30,905 nt of DNA, taken from positions 1 through 30,905 of IMG/VR virus record IMGVR_UViG_3300025141_009279; one strand, given 5' to 3'. The notes beneath the pieces were generated by a model, which was not told where the DNA came from, searched no databases, and worked only from the letters and a program-made list of their open reading frames with translations. The translations under genes and the position numbers were made by a program. This document shows, in pieces, positions 23,251 to 30,225 of this stretch. Origin of the DNA: a virus. Each line of letters begins with the position of its first letter. Positions within the stretch are counted from its first letter, which is position 1.

Positions 23251-24258
23251 TTAGCGCACTTTCCGCATATGATACAAATTTTCTTTGTTAACCCCCGTTT
23301 TGAATTGAGGGAGAAAATAGAGGCCTGCGAAAACATGATACTTTCCATTAATCTTATCGTATTCCCTAATACAGGTTTCTCTTTCCGACTTAATCTTCTC
23401 ATCGTCTTTGCCAGTCAAATCGCCCACCCAATACACCATGTAAGCCTTCACAGTTGGATTGTCGATCCTCTTGTACGCTGCGTTGGCAAATGCATCTTTC
23501 CTAACTTCGCGGCCAATGTCAGCACAAGGATAAAAACAAATATTATTTGAGATATCCCCAATAGCATTCTTGGTGTTTTGTTTGGCTGTCGCCCACCCAA
23601 CCTTGTTCTGATTTTTGATATAAGTCATAGCTGATCTCTTATCGTAGTTCTCGTACATTGAACTGATGGTCCCAGAAAGGGCTTTCTTCACAAAATTCCT
23701 GTACTTCACTATCGTGTAGCCGCCGCCCGATCCGTGTTTATATACGGTCTTGAGGTGGGCGGCTGCGCGCTTCAAAAACTCCTCGGGCTGATCAATATAC
23801 TTAAAACCAACAGTGCGTTCTAAGCCTCCGTTGTCAACTCGATATTGGATTTGAGCTTTGATGTCCTCCTCTGAATTGCTTGTTTGTGGCGGATGATCGT
23901 TGCTGCTGCACTGGAAATCGTACCATTCATCCGCGGTCCAGCCCAAGGTGTCATGGTAAAAGGACACTCGAATCTTTTCTAGGTCTGCGTCGCGCATGGC
24001 CAACACCCGGGTGGCGCCGTCCTTCAACTCATATTTACCATTCCCCTTCCGTATTACAGAAATTGGCGTCTCTTGTCCGCCTTTAAGAATAGACTGGGCC
24101 ATGGAAGAGACCTTGCGAAAAACATGGCCTTTTTGTCGAATCTGTGAATTGTAGACGTCGAACTCGATGTCAACAATCGGTACCTCCATAGTATATCGTT
24201 GATCAAAGTTTGGAAGGTCGGGTCGTCTTTTGAGATCGCAGTATGTCTCTCTTTTCAT
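23251..24258 (-). CDS. ParB-like nuclease/N-domain protein
   Basis: The 335-aa protein carries a ParB/Sulfiredoxin-like N domain at about residues 25-95: VPIVDIEFDVYNSQIR, then GQETPISVIRKGNGKYELKDGATRVLAMRDAD. The 'Q.tPi.V....g.Y.L.DG.tR..A' pattern is the family core. The remaining 240 residues are unknown, with Lys/Tyr-rich helices. Stand-alone ParB-like proteins in phages act as nucleases, DNA-binding proteins or CTPase-like switches; which is not clear. No partner ParA is in the window. Its ATG shares a base with the stop of the small membrane protein (TAATG), with GGGAGAGGG upstream. Confidence 0.85.
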   Translation of the reverse strand: MKRETYCDLKRRPDLPNFDQRYTMEVPIVDIEFDVYNSQIRQKGHVFRKVSSMAQSILKGGQETPISVIRKGNGKYELKDGATRVLAMRDADLEKIRVSFYHDTLGWTADEWYDFQCSSNDHPPQTSNSEEDIKAQIQYRVDNGGLERTVGFKYIDQPEEFLKRAAAHLKTVYKHGSGGGYTIVKYRNFVKKALSGTISSMYENYDKRSAMTYIKNQNKVGWATAKQNTKNAIGDISNNICFYPCADIGREVRKDAFANAAYKRIDNPTVKAYMVYWVGDLTGKDDEKIKSERETCIREYDKINGKYHVFAGLYFLPQFKTGVNKENLYHMRKVR

Positions 24259-24452
24259 TATCCCTCTCCCTGGTCAATCCAATTACTGACTGCAGTTGCA
24301 ACTACGGCCCAAACAGAACCAGCGGCGAACAATCCAAGCACAAACTTGATTGCCGCTTCTGCGTCGTCCGTAGCGAACCACAGGCATGTGAATGAAAATA
24401 CTACCGACAGTAGCAAACCTACCAGTGATCTAGCTGTCTTTGTCCTAAACAT
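24258..24452 (-). CDS. Small two-helix membrane protein, holin candidate
   Basis: The 64-aa product has a basic start (MFRTKTARS), a hydrophobic helix (LVGLLLSVVFSFTCLWFA), a short polar turn with DDAEAA, and a second helix (FVLGLFAAGSVWAVVATAV), with a short acidic end. Size and topology fit class II holins, which would release the amidase. Holins cannot be proven from such shape, and lysis genes here are scattered. It has its own strong promoter (24476-24504) and a full AGGAGG five bases before the ATG. Confidence 0.7.
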   Translation of the reverse strand: MFRTKTARSLVGLLLSVVFSFTCLWFATDDAEAAIKFVLGLFAAGSVWAVVATAVSNWIDQGEG

Positions 24453-24475
24453 AATAACCTCCTTGATTATGGTTT

Positions 24476-24504
24476 ATAATATCTTATCTAGTAGCTCTTG
24501 TCAA
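24476..24504 (-). promoter_or_regulatory. Sigma-70-type promoter for the membrane-protein/ParB-like pair
   Basis: TTGACA (24499-24504), 17-bp spacer and TATTAT (24476-24481) on the minus strand. It lies just beyond the stop of the TSP3 gene. Confidence 0.85.
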
Positions 24505-24512
24505 GAACTATT

Positions 24513-25379
24513 TTATCGTCTTCGTAGCAGAGCGGGAATGGGGCTGTCCAGTGGAAGCACCACGTTGCAGCCCGTCAAGTCCTCTCCGGAGCCTACCACA
24601 TCAGTCTTGCCTACTTCCTCGCACTCTGCGGTGTTGACAAAACCTACTGCCCCATTCGCGCAATAATCGTCCGGACTCCACTCAGATACGTCTGAGATTC
24701 CATTGCCGTCCATATCAAAGTCGCACTCGTCCCCAATGCCATCTTGGTCTGAATCGATCTGATGAAAATTGTAGACTGTGATACAGTTGTCTACATGATC
24801 ATGAACTCTATCTCCATCGCGGTCCGTTACACACTGCATATTCTTGGTGTAGTCGCGCCTATGCAATAGGGGGCATTCATCAGTCACATCGAGGACTCCG
24901 TCGTTGTCGTCGTCCGAATCACACACGTCTCCCCACCCATCACCATCCGTGTCTACTTGGCTAGGATTGGCAACATCTGAGCAGTTATCATCAGGATTGT
25001 TCACCGAATCTCCATCCAGATCCTCGTCACAAGAATCTCCTAGGCCGTCGGCGTCTCTATCAAATTGATTTGGGTTCCAACTGGTGCGACAAGTGTCACA
25101 CGCGTCCCCCCAGCCATCCGAGTCTACATCCATCTGATCTGGGTTAGCGGCCCATGGGCAGTTATCGAAGTCATCCTCCATCCCATCCTCATCAAAGTCG
25201 TCAGCAAACTGCTGAGTGTCGCCCTGGTCAGTATTGGCGATTAGAACGCTCCCACCGCCTCCTCCACCCCCTCCGGATTCCTCCGGGGTCCCACAGAGGC
25301 CTCCGGCGCACTCGCCCTCCTCGTCGGCGTGAGCAACGTTTACGAACGCCAAGCTAATCATAATCATATTCTTCAACAT
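24513..25379 (-). CDS. Secreted thrombospondin type-3 repeat (Ca-binding) protein
   Basis: The 288-aa protein starts with a signal peptide (MLKNMIMISLAFVNVAHA, cleavage after AHA). An acidic linker with eight Gly and then tandem thrombospondin type-3 repeats follow. Units include DFDEDGMEDDFDNCPWAANP, DVDSDGWGDACD, DRDADGLGDSCDEDLDGD, DTDGDGWGDVCDSDDDNDG and DSDQDGIGDECDFDMDGNG. Each carries the D.D.DG..D..D calcium loop, and paired Cys form disulfides. The C-terminus GCNVVLPLDSPIPALLRRR has a Cys, a mildly hydrophobic stretch and three Arg. That recalls a shortened MYXO-CTERM-like sorting tail, a resemblance I rate as weak. Such proteins are usual on the surface of marine myxobacteria and relatives. 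A phage copy is odd and may alter the infected cell surface. AGGAG precedes the ATG. Confidence 0.88.
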   Translation of the reverse strand: MLKNMIMISLAFVNVAHADEEGECAGGLCGTPEESGGGGGGGGSVLIANTDQGDTQQFADDFDEDGMEDDFDNCPWAANPDQMDVDSDGWGDACDTCRTSWNPNQFDRDADGLGDSCDEDLDGDSVNNPDDNCSDVANPSQVDTDGDGWGDVCDSDDDNDGVLDVTDECPLLHRRDYTKNMQCVTDRDGDRVHDHVDNCITVYNFHQIDSDQDGIGDECDFDMDGNGISDVSEWSPDDYCANGAVGFVNTAECEEVGKTDVVGSGEDLTGCNVVLPLDSPIPALLRRR

Positions 25380-25404
25380 TTTAAACTCCTAGTTTAGTTC
25401 TTAG

Positions 25405-25485
25405 TAGGGAAGGCGGGATTTGAACCCGCAAGCCGCGAGGCGGGAGATTTTAAGTCTCCTGTGTATGCCATTCCACCACTTCCCC
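25405..25485 (-). tRNA. tRNA-Leu(UAA)
   Basis: An 81-nt class II tRNA on the minus strand. Acceptor GGGGAAG/CTTCCCT, anticodon stem GGAGA/TCTCC with loop CTTAAAA (anticodon UAA), a long variable arm (CGCCTCGCGGCTT region), and T arm GCGGG/CCCGC with loop TTCAAAT. The discriminator is A, and no CCA is encoded. It reads UUA, useful for an AT-leaning phage. Confidence 0.92.
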
Positions 25486-25498
25486 AAATCATAGTAAC

Positions 25499-25527
25499 AT
25501 AATACACGTTTTTGAGGAAAGTGTCAA
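25499..25527 (-). promoter_or_regulatory. Sigma-70-type promoter for tRNA-Leu and the TSP3 gene
   Basis: TTGACA (25522-25527), 17-bp spacer, TATTAT (25499-25504), ending 13 bp before the tRNA. The best promoter in the window. Confidence 0.88.
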
Positions 25528-25570
25528 CCCTTTTCTTTTCTTTCCTATTGGGGCAGACTGGGCAACCCGT

Positions 25571-25631
25571 TATCATAGCCAGCTAATCACGTACCCGTTA
25601 CTATCATAACCAACTAATCACGTACCCGTTA
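25571..25631. repeat. 31-bp tandem duplication of the Smr gene 3' end
   Basis: Two 30-base units (25571-25600 and 25602-25631) are identical at 28 positions. The right one holds the real last codons and stop of the Smr gene. The left one, downstream of that stop, could encode the same NGYVISWL plus stop, and both differences are synonymous (AGT/AGC Ser, TTA/CTA Leu). An 8-base ACCCGTTA occurs a third time at 25565. Confidence 0.85.
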
Positions 25632-25867
25632 TTAACACCATCCCCAATCTGAAAATTTAGTTGATACTCTTCCAAGATGTCCAATACAATCTCTCTCATG
25701 GAGAGGGAATAGCCCGTTATAAAGTGTGCTTCCATATCACTCCCCCAATGTAATTCAATAAACTCAATGCACATTCTTCTAGCGTCTTCGTGCTTGACGT
25801 TGTGCAAATCCAACTGAGGTGTAGGCAGTTCCTTGCTCTGTTTCTGAGTGCGCTTATTTCTTGGCAT
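25604..25867 (-). CDS. Smr-domain protein
   Basis: The 87-aa protein is a minimal Smr domain. TPQLDLHNVKHEDARRMCIEFIEL is the LDLHG-type helix-turn, and HFITGYSLSMREIVLDILEE corresponds to the 'iitG.G......v...l' part. The second Gly of the TGxG motif is Ser here. Smr domains bind or nick nucleic acid, often as C-terminal parts of MutS2. A phage stand-alone copy next to a flap nuclease suggests a branched-DNA or mRNA role. It overlaps the nuclease gene by 14 bases. The gene ends in a copy of a duplicated segment (see repeat). Confidence 0.8.
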   Translation of the reverse strand: MPRNKRTQKQSKELPTPQLDLHNVKHEDARRMCIEFIELHWGSDMEAHFITGYSLSMREIVLDILEEYQLNFQIGDGVNNGYVISWL

Positions 25868-26828
25868 TATGATCGGAGATATTCCTTTTAAAATTCTGAA
25901 ACAGGTCGACCAGCGAGATCTCCCCTATCCCATCTTGCACCATCATCTTGCGAACGCCGGTCTTATTCAAGAGCGGCTTAAAGTTTTTGAAAATGTCGTT
26001 TATGTGTTGCTTCTGTTGAATTGAAATAGAAGGAGCGTAAAGTTGCATCAACTTATAGTTCTCTCTTATAATCGTCTCTCCCTCAACAATGTTTGTGTGG
26101 GCACCAACTTTATTTTCTACGGCCTCGCAATAGTCAACGACCTCTTTGATTGAGCAGTCTCGTTCCTCGGACAGAAACGGCAGTCTCTTTGCCACCGTGG
26201 CCAATCCGACGCGTCCTACGCCAGAAAGATTATCGCTTTTGTCACCCACGATGGCCCGGGCCAACGCGAAGTTGCGAGGATGAATGCCGAACTTCTCGAC
26301 TACCCTGTTTTTATTCAAAACTTCCTTTTGTATGGGGCGATAGAGAACTGTCTCCTGATCAAGCAATTGAATAAAATCCTTATCAGAACTTACAATTATC
26401 TTTTGCCAACCTTGATGGACTCGGTGGTTTACCACATAGGAGATAACATCGTCTGCTTCGACACCATCTGACACCAACTGAATCATTGGCATTTCATTCA
26501 AGTATTCAAAGAGGCGAGTTTGTTGCCAAATCTTATTAGCAGTCTCCTCGTTCTCAGAGAGGTTCCGGATTGTACGGTTAAGCCTGATTGGCTTTCTCCC
26601 CTCCTTATAACCTTTGTTGACTGACTTTCGCTTTTGAGAACCACCTTGGCCATCCCAACAGATGATAATCCTGTCTGGGCTCATCTCTCGTACAAGTCTG
26701 TTTGTTATTTTTAGAAAGCCCTTGAGGCCTCCAATTGGTTGTCCGTTTGAGGACAGTGATGGGTCTACGATATATGCTCGGATAAACTGATTAAGAGCAT
26801 CCAGCACCAGCAACTTCTTCGGTTTCAT
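25854..26828 (-). CDS. T4 RNase H-like 5'-3' exonuclease/flap endonuclease
   Basis: The 324-aa member of the FEN/5'-exonuclease family removes RNA primers and flaps during lagging-strand synthesis. Metal-binding motifs: LLVLDALNQFIRA (first Asp), IICWDGQGGSQKRKSVN, GVEADDVISYVV (about residues 120-131), IVSSDKDFIQLL (about residue 146), and GDKSDNLSGVGRVG (helix-3-turn-helix with Asp pair, about residue 195). No polymerase domain follows, as in T4 rnh. The start ATG has only a weak GCGAG upstream. Confidence 0.92.
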   Translation of the reverse strand: MKPKKLLVLDALNQFIRAYIVDPSLSSNGQPIGGLKGFLKITNRLVREMSPDRIIICWDGQGGSQKRKSVNKGYKEGRKPIRLNRTIRNLSENEETANKIWQQTRLFEYLNEMPMIQLVSDGVEADDVISYVVNHRVHQGWQKIIVSSDKDFIQLLDQETVLYRPIQKEVLNKNRVVEKFGIHPRNFALARAIVGDKSDNLSGVGRVGLATVAKRLPFLSEERDCSIKEVVDYCEAVENKVGAHTNIVEGETIIRENYKLMQLYAPSISIQQKQHINDIFKNFKPLLNKTGVRKMMVQDGIGEISLVDLFQNFKRNISDHNAKK

Positions 26829-26841
26829 TTTCTCGCTTTAA

Positions 26842-27054
26842 CTATTCTTTTTCTATCTTTGTAGAATTGACAAGTATTAAATCTTCTTCTTCAAACCAGC
26901 GGAGCGCTTTTCGATCGAAGAAATAAACAACATATATAGTATACTCTCCCCACGGCTCAATGTCAACTATTATTCCTAAACCCTCTATCGGGTCGAAGGG
27001 GACATCGAGAATCTTCTTGGCCCTCACCAAATCCCCGATTGAGAGTGTTGTCAA
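26842..27054 (-). CDS. Small beta-rich protein, unknown
   Basis: The 70-aa protein has strands typical of an SH3-like barrel (IGDLVRAKK, GLGIIVDIEPWGEYTIYVVYF, LRWFEEEDLILV). This pattern is frequent in small phage proteins with no known job. Start is TTG overlapping the upstream stop (TTGA), with AGAGGG before it. It is followed closely by the flap-nuclease gene. Confidence 0.6.
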   Translation of the reverse strand: MTTLSIGDLVRAKKILDVPFDPIEGLGIIVDIEPWGEYTIYVVYFFDRKALRWFEEEDLILVNSTKIEKE

Positions 27055-27260
27055 GCATCGTCCCTCTTTTTGCCCTTATGCTTTCGAGCCTTTTGGAGGT
27101 GATTCTCAATTTTGTTATATAACATAACTTTCCAGGAAGGGTCATCGGCGGATGCAGCGGATTGAAGTAACTCCAAGATATATGCCAACTCTTTTTTTGA
27201 CAAGAATACGCGCCTTAAAAAAGGTAGCCTCTTGTGAGGAGAGTCTTCCGGTGAATCCAT
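27051..27260 (-). CDS. Small basic protein, unknown
   Basis: The 69-aa product ends in a strongly basic run (HLQKARKHKGKKRDD) after a helix (KKELAYILELLQSAASADDPSWKVML). No family is recognised. It may bind nucleic acid by composition alone. Its stop overlaps the following TTG start by four bases. The ribosome site is weak (GAGG about nine bases upstream). Confidence 0.55.
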   Translation of the reverse strand: MDSPEDSPHKRLPFLRRVFLSKKELAYILELLQSAASADDPSWKVMLYNKIENHLQKARKHKGKKRDDA

Positions 27261-27310
27261 TCATAGGTGCCTCGTTTCCAACAGTAACTAGAAGGAGTAT
27301 CTGGAAGAAG

Positions 27311-27335
27311 AAGATTAAATCTACAATTTAATCTT
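27311..27335. other. Perfect 10-bp hairpin at the deaminase 3' end
   Basis: AAGATTAAAT and ATTTAATCTT pair fully around a 5-base loop. The stem covers the last codons and stop of the deaminase gene on the minus strand. It is AT-rich and no long U-tract follows, so it may slow 3' decay or weakly terminate. Confidence 0.5.
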
Positions 27336-27719
27336 GGCTATCTGATCTTCACTCTTTGTATAAACAACTCTCTTGATTCCGCAAAAGCGAAGCACCTGCT
27401 CACACATGGGGCAAGGCTTCGACATCCGGAACTTTCCTTCGCGGTTTGTTCTGCAAACATATAGAGTTGCGCCCTGTGTGGTGGATCGATCCAAACCAAG
27501 TATTGCACCAAGTTCGGCGTGATGTGTGGCGTGGCCGCGGTCGCGAACGTTCCGGAACCTGTTACCAAACCTCTTGTGTTGTGACTTGTTATAAGAAGTG
27601 TTAAGCACGGAGCCCCCTTTAACCAAGACGGCTCCGTGCTTAAATGTATCATGCTGGCTTTGCTGCGCGGCCCTCTTCGCTAAGTTCAAATAGTTTCTAG
27701 TCTTATTCGAAGTCTTCAT
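27321..27719 (-). CDS. Cytidine/dCMP deaminase family protein
   Basis: The 132-aa zinc deaminase has HGAVLVKGGSVL, the HAE motif in HATHHAELGAI (about residue 68, zinc His and catalytic Glu), and the PCxxC in SKPCPMCEQVLRFCGIKRVVYT (about residue 102). It probably makes dUMP from dCMP or uridine from cytidine; the small size leaves the substrate open. It would feed ThyX. The start ATG lies seven bases after a strong -10 (see promoter), so the mRNA may be leaderless, and the ribosome site TTAAGA is very weak. Confidence 0.85.
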   Translation of the reverse strand: MKTSNKTRNYLNLAKRAAQQSQHDTFKHGAVLVKGGSVLNTSYNKSQHKRFGNRFRNVRDRGHATHHAELGAILGLDRSTTQGATLYVCRTNREGKFRMSKPCPMCEQVLRFCGIKRVVYTKSEDQIAKIKL

Positions 27720-27725
27720 TCTTAA

Positions 27726-27754
27726 ATGATACCAGACATCACAGTGATTGTCAA
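27726..27754 (-). promoter_or_regulatory. Sigma-70-type promoter abutting the deaminase gene
   Basis: TTGACA (27749-27754), 17-bp spacer, TATCAT (27726-27731) on the minus strand. Six bases (TTAAGA) separate the -10 from the ATG, which falls where transcription should begin. Confidence 0.82.
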
Positions 27755-27761
27755 GTTTTAT

Positions 27762-28886
27762 TTATGGTGAAGCTTCAACCGTGGTATCGACTTCACCATC
27801 GATTTGATAGAAGTCATCTGCATTACCGGTCTTGCTCTCGAACTTAAGGATAACCTCTTCATCCATGAGTTGAAGCACGCGCTTGCGAAACTTCTCATCC
27901 TGTAACTTATCTAGCCACGTTGCCTTCTGAAACTTCTCTACGGCACCATCCTCGTAATGAAGACTAAACCATGCGCCGGCATTCGTGAGGTGCTCTGAAG
28001 ACTTGATCGCCTCAAACCAGGACTCTTCGTCCTGAATGGCCACATCCTCACCACCCCACACAATCTTAAATGTGCAGACTCGCCCTTGCGTTCCGAATCG
28101 AGACTTCTCAATTTTAGCTTTCACCTCAGAACCAACTCGGAAACCCTTTTCATCAGTGATGAAGCTGGCCTTCGCCTTGCGGCCTGTTAGCCACACTCGC
28201 AAAGAATAAGAATAATTCAAAGCCTTACCACCAGGGGTGAAATACGGTGTCGTCATCGCCTCCGCAATGTTGGAAGTAATGTTGGTCTTCAATTGATTCA
28301 GAATCAATAGCGTCGAAGAACTATTTGCAATTGGCTGTACAAGCTTAGAGAGCCCTTTGGACAGAATCCTAGGTTTCACCGCCATGCTGGACAACGGATT
28401 GAAGTCTCCTTCGATATCCGACTTGCTTGGGGTGAGAGCGAGGCTGTCCCAGATAAAAAGGAACTGATTCCCCGTTCCGAGAAGTTCCTCGATATACTCC
28501 AACACAGCCTCAACACTTGTAGCTTGGACGTATAGGACGTTGTCCACGTCACAGCCGGCCTTTACAAGAAAAGAGGAGTCCAAGGCTGACTCGGAATCAA
28601 AGTAGACTACATCAATGCCCATCTTTTGAGCATTCGCCGCAATCTGCGACGCCATGTATGATTTACCAGTTGACTCCAAGCCGGCTATCTCTGCAATCTT
28701 TCCCATAGGAATTCCGGCATGCTTGCCGCGGGCGATGATCGAATCAAGCCAACGAGAACCTGTGGGGATCCACTCCTTCACATCTGTGGGATTGTCTTCG
28801 TTCAAGTTGTAGGCAACGCTTCCGCCTGCCTTCTTGTTGAGAAGCTTCCGCATTTCTGCGATACTGACCTTTCCATTATCAGCCAT
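27762..28886 (-). CDS. uvsX: RecA/UvsX-type recombinase
   Basis: The 374-aa ATPase forms filaments on ssDNA and drives strand exchange. Walker A is in IAGLESTGKSYMASQIA (residues 68-75). VVYFDSESALD matches RecA's 'fIDaEhALD', and FIWDSLAL is Walker B. LLILNQLKTNI and TTPYFTPGGKALNYSYSLRVWL correspond to the 'NQiR..ig.mfg.pe.ttGG.alkfya..rl' region. RecA-like length and order, with T4 UvsX-like divergence. The C-terminus is acidic, as usual for the regulatory tail. Overlap with the upstream gene is eight bases. Confidence 0.94.
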   Translation of the reverse strand: MADNGKVSIAEMRKLLNKKAGGSVAYNLNEDNPTDVKEWIPTGSRWLDSIIARGKHAGIPMGKIAEIAGLESTGKSYMASQIAANAQKMGIDVVYFDSESALDSSFLVKAGCDVDNVLYVQATSVEAVLEYIEELLGTGNQFLFIWDSLALTPSKSDIEGDFNPLSSMAVKPRILSKGLSKLVQPIANSSSTLLILNQLKTNITSNIAEAMTTPYFTPGGKALNYSYSLRVWLTGRKAKASFITDEKGFRVGSEVKAKIEKSRFGTQGRVCTFKIVWGGEDVAIQDEESWFEAIKSSEHLTNAGAWFSLHYEDGAVEKFQKATWLDKLQDEKFRKRVLQLMDEEVILKFESKTGNADDFYQIDGEVDTTVEASP

Positions 28887-29340
28887 TAATTGTTAGTTCT
28901 CCGATGTTGGTGGGAACAGTCGCACTCCAGCCGATGAAGAGGCTTTCGGGACTAGCCATAATATCTCCCACCGTAGTGGTCACAGAGGCCTCAAATGTTA
29001 GGAACCCGCGCTTGTAATCATATTGTTCTAAAGTGGTGTCTAGAAAACCAAGCTCGTAAAAGTTCTCGTTAATGGCTTCGGAAACGAAGTACTCGAACCC
29101 CGAACCATCGCGCTCATAATCCTCTAGAAAATCTTGACCACGCATATCGTTAATGGCCTCGTTATTAAATCCGCCATGACAGATGACGCCAGCAACAGTG
29201 CTGGCAAAGTCGGTGTCGTTTAGCGCATTGTGAAAGTGACCATCGTAGGCGTGAATAACATCAGCGCCTGCCTCAAACCTGAGCGTGATCTCGAAATCGT
29301 CAGCCAAGTCGGCCTCACGCAATTTATTCTGTAAACTCAT
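28879..29340 (-). CDS. Unknown 153-aa protein between gp32 and recombinase
   Basis: An acidic protein with strands and no motif I recognise (MSLQNKLREADLADDFEITLRF, EAINDMRGQDFLEDYERDG, GFLTFEASVTTTVGDIM). AAAAGGAGAAAG directly precedes the ATG. Its place in a recombination block hints at a mediator function comparable with T4 UvsY, but no similarity is visible to support that. Confidence 0.6.
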   Translation of the reverse strand: MSLQNKLREADLADDFEITLRFEAGADVIHAYDGHFHNALNDTDFASTVAGVICHGGFNNEAINDMRGQDFLEDYERDGSGFEYFVSEAINENFYELGFLDTTLEQYDYKRGFLTFEASVTTTVGDIMASPESLFIGWSATVPTNIGELTING

Positions 29341-29370
29341 CTTTCTCCTTTTAGAAATGTTGAGACATCT

Positions 29371-29399
29371 GTAACCCCATGCCTCCCTGCGGGTATTAC
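29371..29399. other. Hairpin after the gp32-like gene
   Basis: On the minus strand GTAATACCC can pair with GGGGTTAC (one bulge, one G-U) around a 12-base loop, beginning a few bases after the gp32 stop. No U-tract follows. It could stabilise the abundant SSB mRNA. Confidence 0.4.
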
Positions 29400-29402
29400 G
29401 TC

Positions 29403-30164
29403 CTAGCCCAATAGCTCGTTAAACGCATCCTCTACCGAAGAGGGTTGCGTTCCAGTCGCGGTGGGACCCGAAGCGTACTTCGTGGTCTCGGACGACTGCG
29501 ACTCTGCCGACTGGTCGGTAGACAGGAACTCATCCAGAAGAGTGCCGACCTCGGCCGCAGTCTTCCGCTCAAAGAGTTCATCAAAATTCGGAATCGAATC
29601 CAACCAGTCAGACGTGTTGGTCTCTTCCTCGGAGAGAAGAGAGGGTCGCCGGCGGGGCGTGATATCGGTCTTGGGGTAAGACGCGCCCGCGGGCTTGTCA
29701 TACTTAATAACCAAATCAGTGCCGGCTTCGGGGTCAGTGATATCACCGTAGTCCGGGTTGAGAACCAGATTCAAGAGAGTCTGGTAAACCATCTTACCGT
29801 AACCCCAGACCTGAACTCCCTTATCCTCTTGACCGCGAACGATCACGGGAGAGAAGAACCGTTGGCGAGCCATGAGGTTCTTGGCCATCTTGATGGACTC
29901 CTCGTCTCCCTCGTTAAAGAGGTTCCGAATGAAGGAATCTAGCGGATCATCTTCTCCGAAGTTCTTCTTCGGAGACAAGAAACCAGGGTTCTTGCCAACG
30001 TTGTAGTGGAAAAAGAATTCCTTGAAGGGATCGCCATCCTCAGTAGGTAGGATGCGAATCGTCGTGTCCGACCCTTCCTCGGGTCGCCAGAAGTTGCCAC
30101 GGTTTCCGCCGCGGCTTTCGAGGGCAGTCTTCTTATCCCTCATCTTGTCCATATTAATAGCCAT
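29403..30164 (-). CDS. 32: gp32-like single-stranded DNA-binding protein
   Basis: The 253-aa protein has the gp32 layout. A short basic head (MAINMDKMRDKK) would serve cooperative binding. A core has the strands TTIRILPTEDGDPFKEFFFHYN, QRFFSPVIVRGQEDKGVQVWGYGKMVYQTLL and DLVIKYDKPAG. A Ser/Asp-rich linker ends in the acidic tip SSVEDAFNELLG that recruits partners. It coats ssDNA at the fork and helps UvsX. The zinc-finger Cys of T4 gp32 are absent, as in many marine relatives. AGGAGAAAACTAC precedes the ATG, and a leader hairpin and promoter lie upstream. Confidence 0.92.
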   Translation of the reverse strand: MAINMDKMRDKKTALESRGGNRGNFWRPEEGSDTTIRILPTEDGDPFKEFFFHYNVGKNPGFLSPKKNFGEDDPLDSFIRNLFNEGDEESIKMAKNLMARQRFFSPVIVRGQEDKGVQVWGYGKMVYQTLLNLVLNPDYGDITDPEAGTDLVIKYDKPAGASYPKTDITPRRRPSLLSEEETNTSDWLDSIPNFDELFERKTAAEVGTLLDEFLSTDQSAESQSSETTKYASGPTATGTQPSSVEDAFNELLG

Positions 30165-30192
30165 GTAGTTTTCTCCTTTTTTAAGCTAAAGT

Positions 30193-30216
30193 ATGATTGG
30201 CCAATTTCCCAACCAT
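30193..30216 (-). promoter_or_regulatory. Leader hairpin upstream of gp32 mRNA
   Basis: In the mRNA, ATGGTTGG pairs with CCAATCAT (8 bp, one G-U) around an 8-base loop, between the predicted start (about 30219) and the ribosome site. T4 gene 32 is autoregulated through a leader pseudoknot, so this may be the equivalent operator. Confidence 0.5.
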
Positions 30217-30225
30217 CTGTGTAAC

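Noticed and set aside
25394-25576. A 60-aa minus-strand frame starting MITGCPVCPN, resembling the GCPACPN head of the ClpP-like protein
   Set aside because: It runs through the tRNA-Leu promoter and tRNA, has no ribosome site, and the shared GC-P-x-C-P-N stretch is only seven residues. Probably chance, though the differences are mostly in third codon positions.
25571-25631. Attachment site of an integrated element or a CRISPR-like repeat
   Set aside because: There are only two units with one spacer base and no integrase or matching far copy in the window; listed as a tandem duplication instead.
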